DNA from: Maribacter halichondriae | Lineage (GTDB): Bacteria; Bacteroidota; Bacteroidia; Flavobacteriales; Flavobacteriaceae | Assembly: GCF_027474825.1 (NCBI RefSeq) | Contig: NZ_CP107030.1 | Location: 744,001 to 808,000, forward strand | Length of the DNA stretch: 64,000 nucleotides | Direction of reading: 5' to 3' | In this document: positions 8,069 through 16,421 of the stretch, piece by piece | Numbering within the stretch: the stretch's first letter is position 1 | How the letters are laid out: each line of letters starts with the position of its first letter | Notes under the pieces: model-generated | Told to the model about the DNA's origin: nothing | The model's database searches: none | What the model saw: the letters and a program-made list of their open reading frames with translations, nothing else | Translations under genes and position numbers: made by a program

Positions 8069-10686
8069 ATGGACTTGAAAAAAATCGGGCTATTATGCTT
8101 CCTTTTCTTTTTTGCAAATTTTGTAAACGCCCAGTTGAAAATAGGTGAAAATCCAAATTCAATCAATGCCGCCTCCATTGTAGAAATGGAAAGTACTTCA
8201 AAAGCATTGGTGTTGACGAGACTCACCACCACACAAATGCAAAACATTACTCCACTTCGCGGAGCAATGGTCTACAATACAGATACAAAATGCATTCATT
8301 ATTTTAATGGATCACAATGGAACAACCTTTGTCAGAACTCCGGACTGGGGTCATTTTCATTTGTAAATAATGGAAACGGAACCTTTACCATCAATTATTC
8401 GGATGGCACTTCTTTTACTTCCCAAGATCTTACAGGCCCTCAAGGCCCAATGGGTTTAAAAGGAGACAAGGGCAATCAAGGTGACGCAGGCCCACAGGGA
8501 ATACAAGGAGATAAAGGTGATCAAGGCGACGTAGGTCCACAAGGGGTCCAAGGATATGTCGGTCCTCAAGGTATCCAAGGCGACGTAGGCCCTCAGGGAA
8601 TACAAGGTGAAAAGGGTGATCGAAGGCGACGTTGGTCCACAAGGGATCCAAGGAGATAAAGGTGACAAGGGCGATCAAGGTGACGCAGGCCCACAGGGAA
8701 TAAAAGGAGATAAAGGTGAACAAGGCGACGTTGGTCCACAAGGGGTCCAAGGAGATGTAGGTCCCCAAGGCATCCAAGGGGATGTAGGTCCGCAGGGTAG
8801 CCAAGGAGATAAAGGCGATAAGGGAGACCAAGGCGACGTAGGCCCTCAGGGAATACAAGGTGAAAAGGGAGACCAAGGTGACAAGGGAGACCAAGGCGAT
8901 GTGGGTCCCCAAGGCATCCAAGGGGATGTAGGTCCGCAGGGTATCCAAGGAGATAAAGGCGATAAGGGAGACCAAGGCGACGTAGGTCCCCAAGGAATAC
9001 AAGGTGAAAAGGGAGACCAAGGCGATGTGGGTCCCCAAGGCATCCAAGGGGATGTAGGTCCGCAGGGTATCCAAGGAGATAAAGGCGATAAGGGAGACCA
9101 AGGCGACGTAGGTCCCCAAGGAATACAAGGTGAAAAGGGAGACCAAGGTGACAAGGGAGACCAAGGCGATGTGGGTCCCCAAGGCATCCAAGGGGATGTA
9201 GGTCCGCAGGGTAGCCAAGGAGATAAAGGCGATAAGGGAGACCAAGGCGACGTTGGTCCTCAGGGAATACAAGGTGAAAAGGGAGACCAAGGCGACGTAG
9301 GTCCCCAAGGAATACAGGGTGAAAAAGGGGACAAGGGTGATCAGGGTGATGTGGGTCCCCAAGGAATACAAGGTGAAAAGGGTGATCAAGGCGACGTAGG
9401 TCCACAAGGAATCCAAGGAGATGTAGGTCCGCAAGGAATCCAAGGAGACGTAGGTCCGCAGGGAATTCAAGGTGAAAAGGGTGATCAAGGCGACGTTGGT
9501 CCACAAGGCATCCAAGGTGATAAAGGTGACAAGGGTGACCAAGGCGATGTAGGTCCCCAAGGAATTCAAGGTGACAAGGGCGACCAAGGCGACGTTGGTC
9601 CACAGGGAATACAAGGTGACAAGGGGAATCAAGGCGATGTAGGTCCGCAGGGGATCCAAGGAGATGTAGGTCCGCAAGGGATCCAAGGTGATAAAGGAGA
9701 CAAGGGTGATCAGGGTGATGTTGGTCCGCAGGGAATCCAAGGAGATAAAGGTGACAAAGGAGATGCAGCTAATCCTTCTTGGGAACTTTTAGGAAACTCT
9801 GGCACCAATGCCAATACAAACTTTTTGGGAACCACAGATGCCCAAGATCTTGTTATAAAATCCAATAATATAGAGAAAATCCGTGTAGTACAGAATAAAG
9901 GTCAGGTCTTAATAAATCAAGCTCCCACCTTTAATAATCATCCTTTGGTCATTAAGGCCAATGGTGTAGATGTCTTAGCTTTTCAAGACAACACAGGTAC
10001 ACCCAAATGGCATTGGAATCTTATAGGAAACGGATTGAACTTCGTAGAGTCAAATGTAGCCGATTACAGGTTATTCCTAGAAACTGGAGGACAAGTAGGC
10101 ATTAATACCAATACACCTACTGAACGGTTCGATGTGAACGGTACGGCCAGAATAAGGACATTGGGCAATGCCGCTAATTCAGATAATATTATGGCGGCAG
10201 ATGCAACAGGTGTATTGAAAAAAGTCCAAAATAAACTATGGTGGCAGATGGACCAATTCCAATACGAACACCAATTTGAATGCCAGCAGTACGATCGCCC
10301 CTGTTTTTGGAACTCAAGATTATGTCGACGACGGTACGAATCTATATCAAGTTTCAGGAAATACGCTCATTTTAAAAGAATCAGGTCGTTATGATATTAG
10401 AGCAAATCTGTCTTTACTCGGGGTCAATATATCCGGAAACACGAAACAAAGAACAAACGTCAATGCGAGAATTGCAGTAAATGGAACCCCAATAGGAGCT
10501 ATCGCTGCCTCAGGTTATATCCGTTGGGCAAACGGCCATGACCATTCGAGCATACATGTCAATGAAATATTGCAGTTGAGCGCCAACGATGTTATCACCA
10601 TCATAACGTATAGAGAGGCAAATTCGGGTACTGTTCGTTTCAGTGGTTCAGGCGAATCGAGTTTTATCATCAACAAGTTAAGGTAG
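8069..10686 (+). CDS. Collagen-like stalk protein with C1q/TNF-like C-terminus (frame broken by indels)
   Basis: The signal peptide (LLCFLFFFANFVNA) is followed by the same 70-residue N-terminal module as the protein at 3996 (QLKIGENPNSINAASIVEME ... GAMVYNTDTKCIHYFNGSQW). Next come about 148 Gly-X-Y triplets (8435-9767), an Ala/Asn-rich linker, a GQVGINTNTPTERFDVNG segment and a C-terminal beta-rich module (RYDIRANLSLLGVN, NARIAVNGTPIGAI, LQLSANDVITIITY, SSFIINKL). That module looks like a C1q/TNF jelly roll, so the layout is stalk plus globular head. An extra G near 8622 and two missing bases near 10238-10240 and 10252 split it into three frames; repairing them yields about 872 residues. 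The partner gene at 10694 follows after seven bases. Confidence 0.65.
8435..9767 (+). repeat. Collagen-like Gly-X-Y coding repeat
   Basis: About 148 triplets are built mainly from GDV-GPQ-GIQ, GDK-GDK-GDQ and GEK-GDQ. At DNA level there are identical long blocks, for example a 126-bp unit beginning at 8895 and again at 9021, with a third copy from about 9165. Pro occurs in the X position and many charged residues are present, typical of bacterial collagens that lack hydroxyproline. Confidence 0.9.
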
Positions 10687-10693
10687 TAGCAAC

Positions 10694-11863
10694 ATGCGAA
10701 TCAGAATAATTTACATAGTATATTGCCTAAGTGCATTCGCCTTCTCTCAGGAAGCCATTCACAATTTTGGGGACTTGCAAATTCATGGCCAGGCCTTGGT
10801 GGGTTTTCATACCGACTTGATCAATGATGGTGATTTTGATAAAAATTCAGGATTGGCCGGTTTTTATGGCTATGATAAATCGCTTACCGTCTCGGGGACA
10901 AAAAGCCCAATTTTTTATGATGCCGAAATAGTAGTGGACAATGGTTTGTATTTGGATACCGGAATCGGAGTTACAAATAATGGCAATCTAATAACCGGTG
11001 ATATAATCACTCCCAGAACCAATACAAGTGTATTTCCAAACTTTATTGACGACGCTTTTTATGTCGGTGAAAATGATGTTTCCCTTGTTGACGGCTATGC
11101 AGCAATGACCAATAAAACGGTTTTTACGTTTCCGGTTGGTGATGATGAACGTTTACGGCCTTTGACCATTACTTCCTCCTCAACTAATCCAATGGTAAAA
11201 TGCGCATATTTTTTTGAAAGTCCGAATACCCCTTCCACATTCGGGAAAAGCTTTCAGACAGCAGCAAAGGCTTCAGAATTTCTTTCGGTCAGCGAAAAAG
11301 AATTTTGGCACTTAGAAGGAAATCTACCCGTATCGGTTACCCTGACCTGGGATGATTGGAGCAATGTGGGGGCTTTTGCAACCTACATTAGTGATATTAA
11401 AGTGGTCGGTTGGCATAAAAAACAAAAAGAGTGGGTAAATCTTGGTAGCACCGATGTTCAAGGTGGCATGGCCTACGGCTCGGTTACTTCAGAGCCACTT
11501 GTTCCCAATGAGTACGAAATCATTACGCTGGGCGGAAATGACGACAAACTTGAGGAATTTACGACTATCGAACTTGACAACTACTTTATGACTCCTAATG
11601 GAGATGGTAAAAACGATTTTTTAGTGCTTGACGGAATCGAAAAATCTTCAAATAATACCCTTCAAATTTTTGATCGCTATGGCATTTTGGTGTACTCAAA
11701 AACCAACTATCAAAATGAATTCAATGGATTTTCCAATAGAAATTCAGTCATAAATCGCCCTTCCGGTCTTGCCTCGGGTATCTATTTTTACTTGATAACA
11801 ATGAACGATTTAAAACAAAAGCATCAAGGTTATCTTTACCTTTCCTCAAAGGTCAATAATTAG
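10694..11863 (+). CDS. T9SS type-B sorted secreted protein, partner of the collagen-like protein
   Basis: This 389-residue protein is a clear paralogue of the product at 6759. Shared stretches include FGDLQIHGQALVGFHTDLIN, FTFPVGDDERLRPLTI, KCAYFFESPNTP and the spacing between them. It has a signal peptide ending near AFSQ. The final 90 residues (NYFMTPNGDGKNDFLVLDGI, NNTLQIFDRYGILVYS, GLASGIYFYLITMND) form a gliding-motility-associated type-B sorting domain, marking it as T9SS cargo. It follows the collagen-like gene by seven bases, repeating the arrangement fibre gene then sorted gene. A joint surface structure is likely but not shown. Confidence 0.75.
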   Translation: MRIRIIYIVYCLSAFAFSQEAIHNFGDLQIHGQALVGFHTDLINDGDFDKNSGLAGFYGYDKSLTVSGTKSPIFYDAEIVVDNGLYLDTGIGVTNNGNLITGDIITPRTNTSVFPNFIDDAFYVGENDVSLVDGYAAMTNKTVFTFPVGDDERLRPLTITSSSTNPMVKCAYFFESPNTPSTFGKSFQTAAKASEFLSVSEKEFWHLEGNLPVSVTLTWDDWSNVGAFATYISDIKVVGWHKKQKEWVNLGSTDVQGGMAYGSVTSEPLVPNEYEIITLGGNDDKLEEFTTIELDNYFMTPNGDGKNDFLVLDGIEKSSNNTLQIFDRYGILVYSKTNYQNEFNGFSNRNSVINRPSGLASGIYFYLITMNDLKQKHQGYLYLSSKVNN

Positions 11864-12090
11864 AGTTTTAGTCATATTGTTGCTATTCCCTTGTATTACA
11901 ACCCAATTCAGTATTCAAGTCGTATCATAATATTTACCTAATTTAGTCCATTTAAGATTCAGATTAGGGAACTTCTGAAAACTGCCTGGAAAAATGCTCC
12001 ATTTCCAAATTTTTGGGAAGTCTCACGTTGTTGGCAACATTTTTGATGTTTTCCTGTTAAAATAGATATCCGCTAACCTAAAATAGCACC

Positions 12091-12831
12091 ATGAAGAGAA
12101 GATCATTTATTAAAAAAAGTAGTGTTTCATGTTTGGCCCTTGGTACCTTGCCGGCCTTTTCTTTTGCTCAATATCAAGAAGGGGAATTTTCCATTATGGA
12201 ATTGATGGGCAAAGAAGATATCAAATTATACGGTGAGGGTATCAACCTTAGAAAAGAGGCTCACGATGCATTTTTGGAAATGAAGAAAGCGGCCAATAGC
12301 GATGGAATCGATTTAAAAATAGTATCAAGCTATAGGGATTTCTATCGTCAAGAAGGTATTTGGGAACGAAAGTATCAACGCTATACCGAAGAAGATGGTA
12401 TGGAACCTATGGAGGCCATTGACAAAATTGTCGAGTATTCGACCATACCCGGAACCAGTCGGCATCACTGGGGTACCGATATCGATATCGTCGATGGGTA
12501 TAGAAATGTCGAAGGCGATGTGCTCGTACCCGAAAAATTCGGTGAAGGTGGCCCGTACGAAGACTTTAAAAAATGGATGGACGAGAATTCAAAAAAATTC
12601 GATTTCCATTTGGTATATACCGACGACCCTAAAAGGAAGGGGTTCAAATACGAGCCATGGCATTATAGTTATGCACCTATTTCAATACCCATGCTAACCG
12701 CCTTTAGGGGCAAAAACATACTGGCATTGTTAGGTCAGGAAGAATTTATGGGCAGCGAACACTTCACGACAGGATTTGTAAACAACTACATACGCAACAA
12801 TATTTTGGATATAAATACCGAACTTTTATAA
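12091..12831 (+). CDS. M15 family D,D/L,D-carboxypeptidase (VanY-like)
   Basis: This 246-residue protein starts with a twin-arginine-like signal (RRSFIKK, then a hydrophobic stretch to about residue 26). The fold signature of M15 peptidases is present: SRHHWGTDID at 123-132 supplies zinc ligands His125 and Asp132, and EPWH at 188-191 supplies the catalytic Glu188 and third ligand His191. The family cleaves terminal D-alanine from peptidoglycan stem peptides. The length is normal. It lies 40 bases before an M48 peptidase, and both probably act outside the cytoplasm. Confidence 0.8.
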   Translation: MKRRSFIKKSSVSCLALGTLPAFSFAQYQEGEFSIMELMGKEDIKLYGEGINLRKEAHDAFLEMKKAANSDGIDLKIVSSYRDFYRQEGIWERKYQRYTEEDGMEPMEAIDKIVEYSTIPGTSRHHWGTDIDIVDGYRNVEGDVLVPEKFGEGGPYEDFKKWMDENSKKFDFHLVYTDDPKRKGFKYEPWHYSYAPISIPMLTAFRGKNILALLGQEEFMGSEHFTTGFVNNYIRNNILDINTELL

Positions 12832-12871
12832 GGGTTTTGTATCTTGAATTTTGTAACGAACACTAGCAAAA

Positions 12872-13633
12872 ATGAGAAGAGGCAGTTGGAAAATCCGTAT
12901 TTTAATCGGACTGGCTATTGTGGCATTCGCTTTTATTAAGCGATGCAACAGCAAAGAGACCAATGAATATACCGGTCGTGTACAGACCATAAACATGACA
13001 GCGGAGCAAGAGATTGCCATTGGCCTTCAAAGTGCACCGGAGATGGCGCAACAGCACGGCGGGCTATACCCTGATGAACGCTTGCAGACCTTCGTGGATG
13101 CCGTGGGCCAAAAATTGGTAAACAACAGTATGGCTCGCGAAACCCCCTATAAATATGATTTTCATCTCTTGGCGGATGACCAGACCATAAACGCGTTCGC
13201 TTTGCCAGGCGGACAGTGTTTCATTACCTATGCCCTATTTTCCAAATTGAACGAAGCTCAGCTTGCTGGGGTTATGGGCCATGAGATAGGCCATGTTATT
13301 GGACGACATTCCGCAGAGCGTATTGCCGAAAGTGATTTTTGGCGAACGCTTTCAATGGGCGCATCCGTCGGCGGTGACATGGGAGGTCTTGTCAGTGGCA
13401 TCGGTCAGAATACCCTACTGACCAATGGAAGGGACGATGAGCTTGAAAGTGACGACCTGGGCGTACTTTTAATGATACGTGCAGGTTACGATCCCCGAGA
13501 AATGATCAAAGTCATGGAAATACTAAAGGGGGCCGCCGGGCCCAATCGGGTACCTGAATTTCAAAGTACGCATCCCGACCCTGAAAACCGTATCGAAAAA
13601 ATAAAGGAAGCTATTGCCAAATACGGTGGGTGA
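12872..13633 (+). CDS. M48 family zinc metalloprotease
   Basis: This 253-residue protein carries the HExxH motif at His137-Glu138 to His141 (GHEIGHVIGRHSAERIA). A probable third zinc ligand is Glu192 in DDELESDDLG, and EFQSTHPDPENRIEKI near the C-terminus is typical of BepA/YggG-like periplasmic M48 enzymes. An N-terminal hydrophobic segment (about 9-22) ends at a Cys-Asn; it is not a perfect lipobox, so it may be a membrane anchor or lipoprotein signal. Family members degrade misfolded envelope proteins or assist outer-membrane assembly. Confidence 0.8.
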   Translation: MRRGSWKIRILIGLAIVAFAFIKRCNSKETNEYTGRVQTINMTAEQEIAIGLQSAPEMAQQHGGLYPDERLQTFVDAVGQKLVNNSMARETPYKYDFHLLADDQTINAFALPGGQCFITYALFSKLNEAQLAGVMGHEIGHVIGRHSAERIAESDFWRTLSMGASVGGDMGGLVSGIGQNTLLTNGRDDELESDDLGVLLMIRAGYDPREMIKVMEILKGAAGPNRVPEFQSTHPDPENRIEKIKEAIAKYGG

Positions 13634-13810
13634 CCACTTCGATTTCCATTCCTTTTTCTTTTTCGTGGGTGCCTACATCGAATATCTGGGCCTTTCATCC
13701 TATAAAGCGTCCCATTACTGTTAATTTCGAGGTATTCATCCCATTTTTTGGCGATTTTGGCTATATTTGAAATCCCTCAAGTCTTAACACCGCCTCAAAT
13801 TTAACCCTTA

Positions 13811-13818
13811 TAGCTTTG
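13811..13818 (+). promoter_or_regulatory. -7 promoter element TAGCTTTG
   Basis: This matches the Bacteroidota TAnnTTTG element 47 bases before the ATG of the 55-codon gene at 13866. No convincing -33 element at the usual spacing was seen. Confidence 0.4.
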
Positions 13819-13865
13819 ATTTAAGAACACGTACTGAACTTGCTTCAGTATTTAAATGAAACTAT

Positions 13866-14033
13866 ATGGGAACACTTTTACATTTTAAAAACCTATACAC
13901 GGCAGCATTCGAGAATTGCAAGCCTGAAATCGTAGTCTTGATTTTGAAAGTCTACTCGGTTTTTTGCGCATTCATGATCTTTATGGCGATTTATGCCGTT
14001 TTTTACAGGGCCTTTACCGGATTTGACTTTTAA
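13866..14033 (+). CDS. Small single-pass membrane protein, 55 residues (DUF6747-like)
   Basis: A complete 56-codon frame runs from ATG 13866 to TAA 14031-14033. The product begins MGTLLHFKNLYTAAFENC, has one strong membrane segment (about residues 22-48, with IVVLILKVYSVFCAFMIF) and ends YRAFTGFDF. I believe it belongs to the small flavobacterial family called DUF6747, but I am recalling this from general resemblance. A TAGCTTTG promoter element lies upstream and a strong terminator follows at 14092, so it looks like an independent transcript. Its function is unknown. Confidence 0.6.
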   Translation: MGTLLHFKNLYTAAFENCKPEIVVLILKVYSVFCAFMIFMAIYAVFYRAFTGFDF

Positions 14034-14091
14034 CCAATTTTAAATAGCTCTTTTACTTGAACACTATATAGGGTGATTTAGTTAAAAGTTA

Positions 14092-14132
14092 AAAAACCCG
14101 TTCCAGCAACATATGCATTGGAACGGGTTTTT
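14092..14132. terminator. Bidirectional intrinsic terminator
   Basis: A 14-bp perfect stem (AAAAACCCGTTCCA with its complement) flanks a 13-base loop. It has a T-run on the plus side and an A-run on the left, so it can serve the small gene on the plus strand and the ankyrin gene on the minus strand. Confidence 0.85.
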
Positions 14133-14158
14133 CATTGATTGATGAATACTGTACTCGC

Positions 14159-14545
14159 TTACATCACGGCCTCAAGAATTGCCAACGCATCTTGGGCATT
14201 TGAAAGTTCAGCGTGTTTCTTGATCGTATATCCCTTATCGCTTCGAATACTGAGGTCCGCACCGTTTTCAATAAGTATTTTCAAAATCTCGGCCTTATTG
14301 TAGCGCGCTGCAAATATCGCCGGCGTCATACCCAGCGACTTTTTGTTTACATCCTCGCCCAAATCGATCATACGTTTTACGGTTTCGATATCCCCTTGCA
14401 TAATTGCCTTGCAAAAAGAACTGACTTCGAAGTCAATACTGATTTGCGGATAAGAAGAAAGGGGGTGATTTGATTTTTGGTCGGCCTTGGCCGAATTGGC
14501 CATTAGCAGACATGCCACGGCCAACGTTAAAACAGTTTTTTTCAT
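14159..14545 (-). CDS. Secreted ankyrin-repeat protein
   Basis: This 128-residue protein has a signal peptide (MKKTVLTLAVACLLMANSAKA). It is followed by about three ankyrin repeats: residues 44-70 (CKAIMQGDIETVKRMIDLGE), 72-102 (GMTPAIFAARYNKAEILKIL, ENGADLS) and 104 to the end (KGYTIKKHAELSNAQDALAI). These repeats bind proteins; the partner cannot be inferred here. It converges on the small membrane-protein gene and shares the terminator at 14092-14132. Confidence 0.75.
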   Translation of the reverse strand: MKKTVLTLAVACLLMANSAKADQKSNHPLSSYPQISIDFEVSSFCKAIMQGDIETVKRMIDLGEDVNKKSLGMTPAIFAARYNKAEILKILIENGADLSIRSDKGYTIKKHAELSNAQDALAILEAVM

Positions 14546-14740
14546 GATGAATGATTTAGATTGATGAATAAATTTTGATTATATAAATATAGACTTGACT
14601 TATCGCATCTTGTTTCAGCATTAACAGTTAAATAACTAAAGTTTAACAGAATCGAGATGTCTTTCGTTATATAATTAACATTGTGTTATATACCGCAGAA
14701 AAATCAAGATTAAAATCTAGTCAAACTAGGTAAATCATCC

Positions 14741-14748
14741 TATTTTTG
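14741..14748 (+). promoter_or_regulatory. -7 promoter element TATTTTTG before gpmI
   Basis: This is an exact TAnnTTTG match 21 bases before the gpmI ATG at 14770. Confidence 0.5.
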
Positions 14749-14769
14749 GTATTCCAAAAAATTTGTAGG

Positions 14770-16287
14770 ATGAACAAAAAAATTATTTTGATGATTTTGG
14801 ACGGTTGGGGAAAATCGCCTGACCCGAAAGTATCCGCCATTGATCAAGCGAATACACCTTTCATAGACTCCCTGTATAAGAAATATCCGAATGCCAACCT
14901 TTTGACCGATGGCATGAACGTGGGTCTTCCTGAAGGACAAATGGGCAATAGCGAAGTGGGCCATATGAATCTTGGTGCCGGTAGGATCGTATATCAAGAT
15001 CTAGCAAAAATCAATCTGGCGGTTAAAGAAAATACCTTAAAAGACGAGGAAGTCTTAAAGGAAGCATTTTTATATGCCAAAAAAAATAACAAGGCCGTGC
15101 ATTTTCTTGGCCTCTTGAGTGACGGTGGTGTACATAGTCATATCGAGCATCTAAAAGGACTTATTTCCGCCGGAGAAAATTTCGGACTCAAAAACATGTT
15201 CATCCATGCTTTTACCGATGGCCGCGACGTAGATCCCAAAAGCGGCAAAGGTTTTTTGATCGATCTCAACGCCTTCTGTTCGGATAAGCAGGCAAAGTTG
15301 GCCAGTGTCATCGGAAGGTACTACGCCATGGACCGTGACAAACGTTGGGAAAGGGTCAAATTGGCCTACGATCTTATGGTAAATGGTTTCGGCGAAAAAT
15401 CCAAAGAGGTCTCCGCAACAATGCAAAAAAGTTATAATGAAGGGGTGACCGATGAATTCATTAAGCCTATTGTAATGACCGATTCCCAAGACAATCCAAT
15501 CGCAAAGATCCAAGAGGATGATGTCGTCATTTTCTTCAACTTCAGAACCGATCGTGGCCGAGAATTGAGCCAAGTATTGAGCCAAGAAGATATGCATGAA
15601 CTGAATATGCACAAATTAAAACTTTACTTCGTCACCCTCACGAACTACGATGATTCCTACACAGGGGTACATGTCGTTTATGATAAAGAGAATTTACGGG
15701 ATACTTTGGGCGAGGTCTTGGAAAAAGCAGGCAAAAAACAGATTCGAATTGCCGAGACTGAAAAATACCCGCACGTCACCTTCTTTTTTAACGGAGGAAG
15801 GGAAAAACCATTTGATGGTGAAAAACGTCTTTTATGCCCGTCTCCAAAAGTAGCGACCTATGATCTTAAGCCAGAAATGAGTGCCTATGAAATTAGGGAT
15901 GTCATCATTCCCGAATTGGACAAAAATGAAGTTGATTTCGTCTGCCTTAATTTTGCTAATCCTGATATGGTAGGGCATACCGGTGATATGAACGCCGCTA
16001 TAAAGGCCTGTGAAGTAGTCGATAGTTGTGCTGAATCTGTCCTCACGGCGGCCTTGAAAAATGGATACTCGACCATCGTCATCGCGGATCACGGTAATTG
16101 TGATACGATGATCAATCCTGATGGTAGTCCGAATACGGCCCATACCACGAACCCGGTTCCATTGATTTTAGTGGATGAAGAAATTAAGGAAATTAAGGAC
16201 GGTGTGTTAGGTGACATCGCCCCGACCATTTTACAATTGATGGGATTGAAACAACCTGAAAAAATGACCTGCACCTCACTAATTTAA
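14770..16287 (+). CDS. gpmI: 2,3-bisphosphoglycerate-independent phosphoglycerate mutase
   Basis: The enzyme interconverts 3- and 2-phosphoglycerate in glycolysis in the cytoplasm. The product is 505 residues from ATG 14770; a TTG eight codons upstream overlaps the promoter element and was not used. Motifs: metal-binding DGWG at 11-14, the phosphorylated Ser61 in MGNSEVGHMNLGAGR, the HAFTDGRDVDP substrate loop, YYAMDRDKRWER, FANPDMVGHTGD and the metal ligands in IADHGNCD. All key residues are present and the length is normal. It is apparently transcribed alone. Confidence 0.95.
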   Translation: MNKKIILMILDGWGKSPDPKVSAIDQANTPFIDSLYKKYPNANLLTDGMNVGLPEGQMGNSEVGHMNLGAGRIVYQDLAKINLAVKENTLKDEEVLKEAFLYAKKNNKAVHFLGLLSDGGVHSHIEHLKGLISAGENFGLKNMFIHAFTDGRDVDPKSGKGFLIDLNAFCSDKQAKLASVIGRYYAMDRDKRWERVKLAYDLMVNGFGEKSKEVSATMQKSYNEGVTDEFIKPIVMTDSQDNPIAKIQEDDVVIFFNFRTDRGRELSQVLSQEDMHELNMHKLKLYFVTLTNYDDSYTGVHVVYDKENLRDTLGEVLEKAGKKQIRIAETEKYPHVTFFFNGGREKPFDGEKRLLCPSPKVATYDLKPEMSAYEIRDVIIPELDKNEVDFVCLNFANPDMVGHTGDMNAAIKACEVVDSCAESVLTAALKNGYSTIVIADHGNCDTMINPDGSPNTAHTTNPVPLILVDEEIKEIKDGVLGDIAPTILQLMGLKQPEKMTCTSLI

Positions 16288-16421
16288 ATGATTTAAACTT
16301 TCTTGTACATTTTAACGGAAAATATAGTCCATACATCGGTATTTACTCGTAAATAAAAGTATTCCCTCTTATATTCATGGGAATTCCCCGGCAACTCTAT
16401 TGAAAGATTCATTCTTAAGAT

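Noticed and set aside
8600..8640. Programmed frameshift in the collagen-like gene
   Set aside because: The site has an extra G within GATCGAAGG where all other repeat copies read GATCAAGG. There is no slippery heptamer or evident downstream structure specific to this copy.
8430..9740. Minus-strand open frames of 436 and 336 codons opposite the collagen region
   Set aside because: Repetitive coding DNA with fixed codons leaves the opposite strand open by composition. The products are Leu/Pro/Arg or Leu/Thr/Tyr repeats with no family resemblance.
14746..14769. TTG upstream start for gpmI
   Set aside because: It lies within the TATTTTTG promoter element and adds eight residues absent from the family; ATG 14770 gives the standard N-terminus.
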